Assembly (NCBI GenBank): GCA_020161835.1
Contig: JAIUNL010000010.1
Coordinates: forward strand, 62,001 to 126,000
From: Bacteroidota bacterium
Lineage (GTDB): Bacteria; Bacteroidota; JABWAT01
Reading direction: 5' to 3'
Length of the DNA: 64,000 nucleotides
The notes under the pieces were generated by a model. That model was not told the DNA's origin. It saw only the letters and a program-made list of their open reading frames with translations, and did no database searches. A program made the position numbers and the translations under genes. How positions within the stretch are numbered: the first letter of the stretch is position 1; every line of letters starts with the position of its first letter. This document shows, in pieces, positions 27,101 through 36,600 of the stretch.

Positions 27101-27763
27101 GCTGTTCCCATTTATCAGGCAATCATGAAAAACTACCCGACCAGCGATATCATTTCAGATATTTATCTGAGTCTCGGAAATTACTATTTCAGGAAGGAAG
27201 TTTACGATCAGGCCATTACCAATTACAAAATTATCAGCGAAAGATATAAAACTCCCGTTGACCGGTATCAGTCTGCATTGAATAATCTGATTATTGCTTA
27301 CGAAAAATATGGCTTTTATGACCGGGCTCTTGAAGACCTCAGAACCTATATAGACCGGTTCCCGAACGATCCTGAGATTTTGGATAAAAAGATTAAGGTT
27401 GGTATCTTACTTCAGAAGACTAAAAACTATCAGCAGTCGGTCACTTATCTTTCTCAGATTTTACAGGGAACCAGTGGCGGCCTTCAGGCTGAAATCACTT
27501 ACAACCTGGGTGAGGCGTTTTTCGCAAAAGGTGATTTTGAAAAGGCCATCGAAACGTTTGAATCAGTTGAAAAAATTAAAAACGCCAACGAAAAACTTGA
27601 TTGGGTCACGTCATCCCTTTACATGACCGGACAGAGTTACGAAAAACTTGGTGATCAGAAATCGGCCATTGGCATTTATGAAAAAATAAGTAAACGGCCG
27701 GGTGTTGACCCTGTATTTAAAAAAGCTGCACAAAAGGAAATTAACAGGCTGAAAAGCAAATAA
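24197..27763 (+). CDS. giant exported tetratricopeptide-repeat protein
   Basis: A 1188-residue protein with a signal peptide (FLWVLAVILFPLFVFAQS) and TPR or TPR-like helices almost end to end. Clear units include YDTGVKYYEAGQYSLAIQQFKEAL near 29-52, LFFKSGN-like pairs in the middle, and YNLGEAFFAKGDFEKAIETFESV near 1100. It resembles the long periplasmic TPR proteins of Bacteroidota, which act as scaffolds for envelope assembly. No enzymatic motif is seen. It is followed after 8 nt by the 574-aa gene and then by the carboxyltransferase with a 1-bp overlap, so it heads an operon; a functional link to the carboxylase is doubtful. Confidence 0.88.
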   Translation: MPNKFLWVLAVILFPLFVFAQSDPGQKNYDTGVKYYEAGQYSLAIQQFKEALSASPVAEFVADARFLLADSYLKQKNSTEAKSEFERLIQEFPAFNKGDQVWNLLAETVLLLNRPLNAAEVLSQISNKFPLSPLAPPSLLRSASLFYKSGKNESAKAELTKLINEYPNSDDNVAGQLFLGDLLISENQEEAARLRFSSVLIHPKATIDQKNLASLRTADIYLIQKDPQRAAEIVKSLQITENSSHYSLWQVITGKILVQTSEWEKGIPLLESACTQGKLSPEERTQAALFLARIYSRINLFDKSRAWYVQLISLASQPSEQVVILSEGSIVFLNMGNYDKAWEWSQQVLVQYPDLVTPNSLVSAARIAVQGKKFKEAQTIYANFINRYPTHPEIDRVIFDAAENTWKNLGLRSTAAEYFKTIANREPAGLLADDAVYNLGILYLEMGYTSDANQLWQTFPFDFPGSEFAADILNVYDTLSISLINSTALTSELISIINDMNLNSSKGNLAFSLGKLVFKTGIRREVALNQLKAAAESTELTPENREECYFMLAKLAFQNKDFATSLRYITSYNKDYPNGKWAPELRSYHARFLLMQAKTTDLKTVAGIIASIPEKETAFLLKMELELKRYETDSRETALQNLKTLLSTAPDAKLASKVKAVLSGIYTQQGDTLTAVKYWKELSESDQPVLVESSLRNLISYTEKRNNPTELFNYLDLYLKQFSYSKYAEKTRLKWLNIALVSGMTTTAGVWSTDYTRFERLFEDDAELYESAYYTKARTLQVSNPELAMQAFRDYITRFPDGSFLAEAYSALALLAKDNGDLEMAASYFKQANVFSFGKSGTSLEIANLYFSNGDYKKAISEYNTLMQTAGTKDLLNIETRIIASYYRLANGILAERMVKTFEKRNPPVDLIAEIAVEKADFLIGQQKYKDAIAVLDQMMSDYKASIWVPRAMFKKAKALELDSKSDEAVPIYQAIMKNYPTSDIISDIYLSLGNYYFRKEVYDQAITNYKIISERYKTPVDRYQSALNNLIIAYEKYGFYDRALEDLRTYIDRFPNDPEILDKKIKVGILLQKTKNYQQSVTYLSQILQGTSGGLQAEITYNLGEAFFAKGDFEKAIETFESVEKIKNANEKLDWVTSSLYMTGQSYEKLGDQKSAIGIYEKISKRPGVDPVFKKAAQKEINRLKSK

Positions 27764-27771
27764 TCACAATT

Positions 27772-29496
27772 ATGAACCCCTATTCACTCGATTCTTATCT
27801 GCCCTCAACGATTCTTTCCCCAAAGATTGAGGGTGCTTTTGGTACGATGCTCACCGGGAAGGATTTTTTCTCCTGGCAGGAAATATCACAATTCGGCCTT
27901 CAGGATTCTTTCATGAAAAGAATGTCTTACCTGTTGCTGACCGATTTTCCAGATCAGCAGATTGCCAGTTTGATCAGGCAAACCGGAACCATCCAGCCGG
28001 AAGGTATTCTTTCGTTTATAACCGGAATTAAAAATGTTTACTTTGACACCCTGGCACTTACGCCTTCTCAGGTAACCAGCCTGTTAACCCGCCAGGTTCA
28101 GGTTGATTTGGTGTTCAAACTCGCTCCGCAGGTTGTTACCGACCAGCTTTTATTTTCTTACGGTCCGTCAGTCGAATACACACGCTTTATTGAACTCATT
28201 TCCTTTTTACCGGATGATTATGATCTGAAGGAAATTCTGCAAAATTATGCAGAAGCCAAGCCGCAGTCAGAGTACATGAAAACAAAAATCAACCGGAATA
28301 TTCTGATCATACTCCAAAATCTGAGGAAAGATGAACCAGCAGAATTTTTTGCAGACCAGCTCAGATCAATTGCAGATGAAATTGGGATTTTTGAAATCGA
28401 GAGTGACGCATTAAAAGCCTATGCCCAGATGATACCCGATCCATTTGTTGAAAAACGAATTGAACATTACCTTTTACTTGAAAATCTGACTGTCATTGAT
28501 ATTGAAAGAGCATCATCCTTGCTTTTGGGTGAACTTGAGTCTGTTGTAAAAACAACAACTTTAAATCTTGATTTTTCAATTCCGGAAAGTGGCGAACCTG
28601 AATCAGATGCTTTTGGTGAACTGAAACCAAAATTTACAACTTCACCGGGTGATAAACCTTTTTCTCCGTTTTTTGATCTGGTCAGTAAATCAGAGACCCC
28701 TGAGCCAGGTGTTGAAAGATCTATCCATGATGCTGAATCTGGTTTTGAAGAGACACATCAGAAATATTTTCAATCAGAACCTACTCTCTCTGAGGTTCCT
28801 CCTTCTGACAGTCAATATGATATCAATCCAGATCTGAAGGATACCAACCCTGACATTCTTTCAAGTTCAGACACAGTTGAATCCCTACAACCCCAGGTTG
28901 AAGATGAACCACTTATTTCGCCTGTTGTGGAAGTTGAACCAGAACCTGAAATTTCACTTTTTGACCGTATTATTCAGGAAACCCGGCAGGATATTGCCCT
29001 TGCAGTCATGGAACAACTGGCCAAACCTGAACCAGTTGCTGAACCGGAACCCTCAAAGCAGGACCTTCAGAATGAAGTGATTTCTCTTTTTGATGCCATT
29101 ATGCCGGACGAGCCAAAGCGTTTTACTGAAGAAATCAGACGCCCCGAGCCTATCAGTCTCGATTCTCCGGTTGTTCCTGCTGAAAACACTTCTTTTTTTG
29201 AACAGCCGCAAAGCCAGCCGGTTGAACCGGCGATAGAAGATGAACAGCCTTCAAATCCGTTTTACACGCCGCTTGAACAATTAATGTCTGAATCTCAGGC
29301 CCGCGGTTTCATCAAACATATTTTCAGAAAAAATGAATCCAGGTTTTATTCTGCTCTAACCGACTTGAATCAGTTGCAAAACTGGGAAGAGTCAAAAGGA
29401 TACATCGAGCAAATTTACAAAGAGTTCAATGTTGATTTATACAGCAATGAAGCTATTGAATTCACTGATCTGGTTTACAGCAGGTATAATTTATAA
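27772..29496 (+). CDS. hypothetical protein with long acidic Pro/Glu-rich linker
   Basis: A 574-residue protein without a signal peptide. The first 260 residues appear helical and folded. Residues about 265-500 are a low-complexity linker rich in Glu, Pro and Ser with PEPE-like repeats ([25 protein letters not shown]). Two similar short segments, SLFDRIIQE and SLFDAIMPD, recur inside it. The last 75 residues are again helical ([22 protein letters not shown]). The layout suggests a scaffold with a C-terminal docking domain. It starts 8 nt after the TPR gene and overlaps the carboxyltransferase start in TAATG. The function is unknown. Confidence 0.75.
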   Translation: MNPYSLDSYLPSTILSPKIEGAFGTMLTGKDFFSWQEISQFGLQDSFMKRMSYLLLTDFPDQQIASLIRQTGTIQPEGILSFITGIKNVYFDTLALTPSQVTSLLTRQVQVDLVFKLAPQVVTDQLLFSYGPSVEYTRFIELISFLPDDYDLKEILQNYAEAKPQSEYMKTKINRNILIILQNLRKDEPAEFFADQLRSIADEIGIFEIESDALKAYAQMIPDPFVEKRIEHYLLLENLTVIDIERASSLLLGELESVVKTTTLNLDFSIPESGEPESDAFGELKPKFTTSPGDKPFSPFFDLVSKSETPEPGVERSIHDAESGFEETHQKYFQSEPTLSEVPPSDSQYDINPDLKDTNPDILSSSDTVESLQPQVEDEPLISPVVEVEPEPEISLFDRIIQETRQDIALAVMEQLAKPEPVAEPEPSKQDLQNEVISLFDAIMPDEPKRFTEEIRRPEPISLDSPVVPAENTSFFEQPQSQPVEPAIEDEQPSNPFYTPLEQLMSESQARGFIKHIFRKNESRFYSALTDLNQLQNWEESKGYIEQIYKEFNVDLYSNEAIEFTDLVYSRYNL

Positions 29497-31043
29497 TGAT
29501 CAGCAAACATCTTCAAAAACTTTTTGATCTCAGATTGAAAGCCCGTGAAGGCGGGGGTGAAAAGCGCATCGAAGATCAGCATAAAAAAGGAAAGCTGACG
29601 GCAAGAGAACGGGTCGATTTGCTTCTCGATGAAGACTCTTTTCAGGAAATCGGCATGTTTGTCCTGCATCAGTCGCATAATTTTGGTCTTGAAAACCAGC
29701 GGGTTCCCGGCGATGGGGTCATTACCGGTTACGGATTGATTGATGGAAGGCCTGTAATGGTTTTCAGTCAGGATTTTACTGTCTTTGGCGGCTCTCTTTC
29801 AGAAGCTCATGCCGGTAAAATCTGCAAAATCATGGATCTGGCCATAAAAAATGGAATTCCGGTTATCGGTTTGAATGATTCTGGCGGGGCAAGAATTCAG
29901 GAAGGTGTGGCGTCACTTGGTGGTTATGCTGATATTTTCCTGAAAAATACAATGGCTTCCGGTGTGATTCCGCAAATCTCTGCAATGATGGGACCTTGTG
30001 CCGGCGGTGCGGTATACTCACCAGCAATCACTGACTTTGTCTTTATGGTTGAACATACCAGTTTTATGTTCGTTACCGGACCGAATGTAGTAAAAACGGT
30101 AACGCATGAAACCGTTACGGCTGAAGAACTGGGTGGAGCAGAAGCTCATGCCTCAAAATCGGGTGTGGCCCATTTTACTGCCATAAATGAACTTGAGTGC
30201 ATTGCCAAAATAAAAAAACTGCTCAGTTTCCTTCCTTTAAATTGTGAAGATGAACCTCCGTTCCTTCCAACCGGAGATCCGTCTGAACGAATGGATGACT
30301 GGCTGAATGATTTTATTCCTGAAAACCCGAATAAACCGTATGACATGCACGAAATCATCAGGTCATTGTGCGATGATGGTGACTTTTTTGAAGTTCAGGA
30401 TAAATTCGCACAAAATATAATATGCGGATTTGGACGTTTAGGCGGCCAGTCAATCGGGATTGTGGCAAATCAACCCCAGGTTCAAGCCGGAGTTTTAGAT
30501 ATTGATGCGTCGGTAAAAGCCGCCCGGTTTGTCAGATTCTGTGATTGCTTTAATATTGCGCTTCTCGTACTTGAAGATGTTCCTGGCTTTTTGCCTGGCA
30601 CAGTTCAGGAATGGCACGGAATTATCAGGCACGGTGCAAAGTTATTATATGCATTCTGCGAAGCGACAGTTCCAAAAGTTACCGTCATTACCCGGAAAGC
30701 TTATGGCGGTGCCTATGATGTGATGAATTCGAAACACATCCGGGGTGATATGAATTTTGCATGGCCATCCGCAGAAATTGCGGTAATGGGACCAAAAGGT
30801 GCGGTTGAAATCATTTTCAAAAAGGAAATTGAATCTTCACCCAACCCTGAAGATGCACTTGAACTTAAAACTGAAGAATACAGAAACAAATTTGCAAACC
30901 CTTACGCTGCTGCAGAGCGTGGATTTATTGACGATGTCATTGAACCTAAATCCACACGAAAAACTCTGATCAGGGCATTTTCCCTTTTAAAAAATAAGGT
31001 TGATACCAATCCTAAAAAGAAACATGGTAACATACCTTTATAA
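29496..31043 (+). CDS. pccB: acyl-CoA carboxylase carboxyltransferase subunit (propionyl-CoA carboxylase beta type)
   Basis: A 515-residue protein, the usual length of PccB/MmdA-type carboxyltransferases. The N-terminal crotonase-like half contains [34 protein letters not shown] and [17 protein letters not shown]. The C-terminal half has GILDIDA-like [18 protein letters not shown] and [14 protein letters not shown]. It moves the carboxyl group between carboxybiotin and acyl-CoA, either as part of propionyl-CoA carboxylase or of methylmalonyl-CoA decarboxylase. No biotin-carrier or biotin-carboxylase gene is in the window, so the complex partner must be encoded elsewhere. The ATG overlaps the preceding stop (TAATG). 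Confidence 0.93.
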   Translation: MISKHLQKLFDLRLKAREGGGEKRIEDQHKKGKLTARERVDLLLDEDSFQEIGMFVLHQSHNFGLENQRVPGDGVITGYGLIDGRPVMVFSQDFTVFGGSLSEAHAGKICKIMDLAIKNGIPVIGLNDSGGARIQEGVASLGGYADIFLKNTMASGVIPQISAMMGPCAGGAVYSPAITDFVFMVEHTSFMFVTGPNVVKTVTHETVTAEELGGAEAHASKSGVAHFTAINELECIAKIKKLLSFLPLNCEDEPPFLPTGDPSERMDDWLNDFIPENPNKPYDMHEIIRSLCDDGDFFEVQDKFAQNIICGFGRLGGQSIGIVANQPQVQAGVLDIDASVKAARFVRFCDCFNIALLVLEDVPGFLPGTVQEWHGIIRHGAKLLYAFCEATVPKVTVITRKAYGGAYDVMNSKHIRGDMNFAWPSAEIAVMGPKGAVEIIFKKEIESSPNPEDALELKTEEYRNKFANPYAAAERGFIDDVIEPKSTRKTLIRAFSLLKNKVDTNPKKKHGNIPL

Positions 31044-31055
31044 TCTGGATACTTA

Positions 31056-32717
31056 ATGAAGCTTAAATCTCTTTTTCTCCCTCTTTTTATCATTTCCCTT
31101 TCCGGTTGCCAGAGTTTTAATTTCTGGAGTCCGGCTAAAACTGATACAAATTCTGCAGATTCACTTTCGGTCAGCCATGCTGGCTCGGAATCCGCTTCGG
31201 ATTCACTTTTCAGTTACCGTTCCCAGCAGGAAATTGATTCTCTTGCCGCCCGTTATCAATTCTACCTGGGCAGCCAGGATACTCTTTCAGCGGTTCAAAC
31301 CATAACCTCCATTCTGGATGTTCTGTATTCAGAAATGGACTCATCCCTGACTGACAGCGGAAAAGTAAAACAGGACATCACTTTTTATGAAGGGATGATG
31401 AGTCAGCTTGATCCTGACTTTTTTGCAGCTACCAGTATGGATGCAGTACCCGATGAAGGTGAAATTGATAATCTGGATTTTGACCGTGCTGCTTTGGAAA
31501 GAGTTCTTAGCGGACTCGATACGACGGGAACTCAAATCCACCTTGAAATTAACACCCTGGTGGAAAAGCACATTGCCTATTTTCAAACAAAAGGCAAAGA
31601 TTATTTTGCGGAATATTTAAGGCGGGCGGCAATCTATTACCCGGTCATGCTTCCGATTTTACAGGAAGAAGGCGTTCCGCCTGAACTGATTTATCTGACC
31701 ATGGTTGAATCGGGTGTGAATCCGCTTGCAAAAAGCAGGGCAAAAGCAATTGGCATTTGGCAGTTCATCCGAGGAACAGGTAAACTTTACGATCTGCGTG
31801 GTAATTTCTGGTATGATGAACGCCGGAATATTGAAAAATCGACAAGAGCTGCTGCCAGGCATTTTAAAGATTTATATGCCACTTTTGGTGACTGGCAATT
31901 GGCTCTGGCTTCGTATAATTCCGGAGCCGGCCGGGTTAGGCGTGCTGTTAAAAAATCCCGGGGAAAAACTGATTTCTGGGAAATCAGGAAGTATTTACCC
32001 AGAGAAACACGTAATTACGTTCCGGCCTATATTGCTGCAACTTTGATTGCCACCAACCCTACCAAATTCGGATTTCAGCCCATCGCTTACCAGGGCAGTT
32101 ACCGTTTTGATGAAGTTTCGGTTACCGGAAATCTTCCATTGGATCTGCTTGCAGGATTATCAGATACAACGCTTGAGACCATTCAATATCTGAACCCGGA
32201 ACTTACCCGCACGAGAACTCCGCCCGGAAAGGAATCTTACACACTTAAAATCCCCCGCGGAAAGAAAGAATCGTTTCTTGAAGGCTACAACGAACTGGCA
32301 GATTCGGTAAAAAACAGACCATTAACACATTTTACGCTTGCCGGGGAAACCGTTCAGGGAATCTGTAAAGAATACGGCGTTACCGTTCAGATGCTTGCCG
32401 CCGAAAATCCCAAATATGGAAAATTGAAAACGCTGCCGGCCGGAATTGAGTTAACCATTCCGGTAGCAGAACCTGCAGGCGGTGCCATGCTCTACAGCGA
32501 TATTGCCCATTACGGACAAAAAGGTGCCGGCAGAATGAAGGGTGGAGTTGCAATCCCCGGCTCCGGCGAGAAATTTACCTACAAAGTCAAGAAGGGTGAT
32601 ACACTTGGAGGTATTGCCCAGCGTTTCGGCGTAAAAACATCCTCACTTAAATCCTGGAATGGCATTCACGGAAGTACCATCCGGGCAGGTCAGAAGCTGA
32701 AAATTTATAAAAAGTGA
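31056..32717 (+). CDS. mltD: MltD-like lytic transglycosylase lipoprotein with LysM domains
   Basis: A 553-residue lipoprotein (lipobox SLSGC). The SLT catalytic domain lies around 195-340: the expected catalytic Glu in LTMVESGVNPLAKS, AIGIWQFIRGTGKLY, and ALASYNSGAGRVRRA. Two LysM peptidoglycan-binding domains follow, one near 425-470 (HFTLAGETVQGICKEYGV) and one at the C-terminus (YKVKKGDTLGGIAQRFGV). It cuts the glycan strands of peptidoglycan in the periplasm. It starts 12 nt after the carboxyltransferase stop and is probably the last gene of that operon. Confidence 0.93.
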   Translation: MKLKSLFLPLFIISLSGCQSFNFWSPAKTDTNSADSLSVSHAGSESASDSLFSYRSQQEIDSLAARYQFYLGSQDTLSAVQTITSILDVLYSEMDSSLTDSGKVKQDITFYEGMMSQLDPDFFAATSMDAVPDEGEIDNLDFDRAALERVLSGLDTTGTQIHLEINTLVEKHIAYFQTKGKDYFAEYLRRAAIYYPVMLPILQEEGVPPELIYLTMVESGVNPLAKSRAKAIGIWQFIRGTGKLYDLRGNFWYDERRNIEKSTRAAARHFKDLYATFGDWQLALASYNSGAGRVRRAVKKSRGKTDFWEIRKYLPRETRNYVPAYIAATLIATNPTKFGFQPIAYQGSYRFDEVSVTGNLPLDLLAGLSDTTLETIQYLNPELTRTRTPPGKESYTLKIPRGKKESFLEGYNELADSVKNRPLTHFTLAGETVQGICKEYGVTVQMLAAENPKYGKLKTLPAGIELTIPVAEPAGGAMLYSDIAHYGQKGAGRMKGGVAIPGSGEKFTYKVKKGDTLGGIAQRFGVKTSSLKSWNGIHGSTIRAGQKLKIYKK

Positions 32718-32922
32718 GAAACGAGTTATAAGTTATAAGTGGTAAGTTATAAGTCGAGGAAAGCGAAGACCCCGATCTAGCTTCGGGGTTACAAGTGTGA
32801 ATTTCTATAACTTTTTCCCTTTTAGTGAACAGTCCAGAATAAGCCGGGGATTTGCCGGAAATAACGATTTTCTGCTTTTGATCAATTAATTTGTCAATCG
32901 TTTCCTCGATAGTTATTATCAT
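32647..32922 (-). pseudogene. possible truncated small gene with a repeat-derived tail
   Basis: A 91-codon frame has a very good start: GGAAGGAG 5 nt before the ATG. Its first 40 residues look protein-like (MIITIEETIDKLIDQKQKIV, then SGKSPAYSGLF). From about residue 45 the frame runs through a CCCCGA hairpin and the TTATAACTT repeat, and it ends antisense to the last 71 bp of the transglycosylase gene. The simplest reading is a gene whose 3' end was lost or replaced by repeats. A real short protein is not excluded. Confidence 0.35.
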
Positions 32923-33301
32923 TTCACTCCTTCCGGGTTTTTAATTGTTTGGTTATGGTTTTCTATAATCCTGTCAGCCCGATGGGCTTTAAATGTCGTT
33001 TTGGGTTTTTAAACAATTTTCTTGAAACCATAACTTTAACTAAAGACCCCGAAATTAAAGGATCAAACTAGACCTGCACCCCCTCATCTGGCATTTTTAC
33101 TTATAACTTGTAACATGTAACTTATAACCCCGAAGTGAATTCGGGGCATTCACATTTCCCGACTTACCACTGACCACTTATCACTTACCACATATCACTG
33201 ATAACCGCCTTTCCCTTCCATTCCGTAATTCTTCCATCCTCAATATTTCCATTTCGTGTTTAAACATGTAAATATCGAAGCCCTTCCATCTTAATTTTGT
33301 G
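32718..33301. repeat. intergenic stretch with short repeats and hairpins
   Basis: Apart from the doubtful 91-codon frame this stretch holds inverted TTATAAGTT repeats (32725-32754), a hairpin ACCCCGA-n7-TCGGGGT (32769-32789) and the GTCAGCCC...GGGCT unit (32959-32995), which recurs at 52176-52211. It also has ACTTATAACTT words (33109-33130, 33164-33206) and a CCCCGAA/TTCGGGG hairpin near 33131-33149. Confidence 0.65.
32959..32995. repeat. GTCAGCCC-GGGCT dispersed unit, copy 1
   Basis: The unit TTTTCTATAATCCTGTCAGCCC followed by gat and GGGCTTTAAATG is matched by 52176-52211 with few differences. It carries a short AGCCC/GGGCT stem. Confidence 0.75.
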
Positions 33302-33311
33302 GAAGCGCTTC
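33302..33311. promoter_or_regulatory. LacI-type operator-like palindrome, upstream site
   Basis: GAAGCGCTTC is a perfect 10-bp palindrome in the context TGTGGAAGCGCTTCATGG. The AAGCGCTT core is that of LacI/GalR-family operators and of CcpA cre sites. It lies 217 bp upstream of a second AAGCGCTT site at the amylase promoter. The cognate repressor is not in the window. Confidence 0.55.
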
Positions 33312-33484
33312 ATGGAATCTCGCTCCTGACAAATACCCACTTTTTGTATTCCAGATCACATTTATACAAAGTCCATTTAATAAACTGTCATTTTAACTTT
33401 TTTTATAATTTCCATAAATCATTATTTATAATAACTTTATGCATTTGACGTGAAATATATTATTGTGATTTTTCGTGACATCTA

Positions 33485-33515
33485 TTGACAAGCAAAAATC
33501 AGATACTTACCTTTT
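33485..33515 (+). promoter_or_regulatory. promoter of the first alpha-amylase
   Basis: TTGACA at 33485-33490 and TACCTTTT at 33508-33515 are separated by 17 bp. The second box matches the TA(T/C)CTTTA element seen before other genes, and the first is a consensus -35. Transcription would begin at about 33520-33525, just before the second operator-like site, leaving a leader of about 155 nt. Confidence 0.6.
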
Positions 33516-33527
33516 CAACAAGACATG

Positions 33528-33545
33528 GTGGAAGCGCTTTTGCAC
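33528..33545. promoter_or_regulatory. LacI-type operator-like site at the amylase start of transcription
   Basis: GTGGAAGCGCTTTTGCAC shares the 12-nt GTGGAAGCGCTT with the upstream palindrome. Its position directly after the predicted transcription start fits repression by blocking initiation, perhaps with looping to 33302-33311. This is inference from sequence and spacing. Confidence 0.55.
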
Positions 33546-33679
33546 TTCTTCCGCCGGCTCAGCCGGATTTTTCACTGACTACATCGCAATCATTTTCCGG
33601 AAAAAGTTCTTTCATACCCATTCCGGTCACTCAGCTGAAAAAATGGAACCGCTTTTATAATCAAAAAACAGGAGGATCG

Positions 33680-36600
33680 ATGAAAACGTTGAGATTTGCA
33701 CTAACTGTCTTATTGCTGGTAGCAGCTTCCGGGTCATTTGCCCAGGATAAAACTATGCTTCAGGGATTTTACTGGGATGTAACTCCCGGTGGAGTTTGGT
33801 GGGATAATCTGGGTGCAAAAGCGCCTGAATTGGGTGCCGCCGGATTTGATATTCTCTGGATTCCTCCATTTTATAAAGGTGCCAGCGGAACCGGTGATGT
33901 TGGGTATACTCCTTACGATTATTATGATCTCGGAAATTATAACAGCAAGGGCGGTGATAATTTCAATGACGGCAATGTGACTGACACCCGTTACGGAAAC
34001 AAAACTGAACTGAAAAACATGATTAATGCCTATCACTCTGCCACCATGCAGGTTTGGGGTGACATGGTGTTAAATCACCGTTCGGGCGGAAATCTGGAAG
34101 CAAATCCGTACACAAATTCCAATACATGGACTTCCTTCCCTATCTCAAAAGGATCAAAAAGAATAGCCTGGTCTGCAAACGGTTATAACTTCTTTTATCC
34201 GAATGCATCTGTAAATCCAGGCAATACCGGCGATTACTATTCAGAAGATCAATTGGGTGCCCGCATGAAAATGTACACCAACTGGTTTGCTTATGACAAT
34301 GCCCTTCATAATGGTTCAGGTAATAACCTGCCTTACGGTGACTCCCTGATGGTTTGGGGAGATTGGGTTACCAAAGAAATCGGACTTGATGGCTATCGTT
34401 TTGACTTTGTTAAGGGTATCCACCCAGAGTATATGAAAAGATGGTTAAACTATGGCGCCATGAGAGGCAAACCTTCTGTAGGCGAACATTGGGATTCAGC
34501 TCCTGCCGCCAAGGAATGGCTCCGTCAAACTTCAAGCGGTGTTTCCTTCTTCGGAACCGGCGGACCTGTTGATGCAGCTCCCGGTGCTTTTGACTTTGAA
34601 TTGCGTTACCGTTACCAGGATCTTTCAAATGGTGGTGATGCTTATGACGGAAGAAATGCTTTCCAAAATGCCGGACTTCACAGAACATTCGGCGTTCCTT
34701 ATGAAAAAATCTGGTCATTCATTGAAAATCATGACTTTGACCGCAAAAACTATCAGGGATTGGTGACCATCGACGGACACAACCCAATTGTTAACAAGAA
34801 AAATCTGCTTTATGCTCACATGCTTACCCTTCCGACCAATGCTCAGATCTGGTATCATGATGTTTATACATACGGAATGAAAGATGAACTTTTTAAACTT
34901 GTTTCAATCAAACATAAATTTGCAAAAGGTGCTTATTCTATCCTGACACTTGACGGAAGTCCTGTCTGGACCGATTCAAATGATGATCCAAAGCAAATGT
35001 ACATTGCCCAGCGTTCAGGTAATGGCGGACAAACCGGCCTTATCGTTGCTGTCAATAAACATTCCAACCGCAATATCACCACCTGGGTAACCACTCAATG
35101 GGCCAGCAAACAACTGAAAGATATCACTGGTCGTCATGCCAATATCATTACCGTTCAGCCTGATGGCCGTGCAGGAATCAATTGTAATGCAAACAGTTAT
35201 GCCATCTGGGTTCCAACTGATTATTCATTGCTTCCGTCTGCTCCAGCTGTTGCTATTTCTCCTGTTGGCGGATCCATTTCAGGTCCGACAACCATCACCA
35301 TTGCTACTACCGGTGGTGTTGCACCTGTAACCACTTATTATACCCTTGATGGTTCCGATCCAAAAACTTCAGGAACACGGGTTGTTTATTCAGCTGCTTT
35401 TTCTGTCAGTACAACCAAAACCGTCAGAGCAATTGCTGTTGGTTCTGATGCTCAATGGTCACCTGAAGCCAGCCAAACCTATACGTTGGTTACAACTTCA
35501 TTCACCGTTCGGTTTAAGAAACCGGCTGGCTGGGGAACAACTGTAAATGTTCATTACTGGAACCGGTTACCCGGCGGAACAGCTTCAACCTGGCCTGGCG
35601 TTGCCATGACTGCTGAAGCCAATTCCTGGTACGCTTACACGTTTTCAGGAACTACTTCAACCAACCTTCTTTTTGTGGACCCGGTTACCCAAACCAATAA
35701 AACAGTTGATCTTACAAGATCTGCAAACGGCTGGTACAAAGATGGCGTTTGGTACACATCAAACCCTGATAACACCGCACCCGTTCTGACTGTAAACCCT
35801 GCAAGTCAAAGCAGTGCAACAGCAATTACGGTAACCATGTCTGCAACTGACGCTGATGGTGATGCTGTTTCTATTTACTATACCCAAAACGGTACAACCC
35901 CTACCGCCGCAAGTACAAAATACACGGCAGCATTTTCGGTTACTTCCACCAAAACTATCAAAGCAATTGCAATCGATGCCCGTGGTGCTGCTTCTGGTGT
36001 TATCCAGCGTGATTATACGATTGGAACAATTACCGGATTAACCGTTCACTTCTGGAAACCTGCAAGCTGGTCAACTATTGTAAAAGTTCACTACTGGAAT
36101 ACAGTTCCGACCTCAGCCGGCAGTACAACCTGGCCTGGCGTTAATGCAGTTGCTGAAGGTGACGGATGGTTTAAATACACCATCGCCGGTGCAACTTCTT
36201 CATCGGTTATTTTCTCCGATAACGGTTCAACGACGGTTAAAACTGCTGACCTGAGCAGAACCGGTGAAGGTTGGTACATCAACGGAACCTGGTATTCTGC
36301 AAAACCATCCGTTCTGAAAATCCATTACCGCAACATGACCAACTGGGCTGCCCCTACCATCTATTTCTGGAACACCGGTAGCGGACAAACCTCTACCTGG
36401 CCTGGAAAAGCAATGGAAAATGAAGGTGCCGGTTGGTTCTGCTATCCGATCGTAGGAACAACTTCCGCTTCCATTATTTTCAGCAACAACGGGGCAAGCC
36501 AGACAGCTAACCTCAGCAGAACCGGTGAAGGCTGGTACAAGAGTGGCGTTTGGTATTCAACAAAACCTGCTGGAAAAGATGATGCGTCTGAAAATGACGG

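Noticed and set aside
33485-33679. N-terminal extension of the first amylase
   Set aside because: The frame is open but lies over the promoter and operator-like site; the ATG at 33680 has a consensus ribosome site and a signal peptide.
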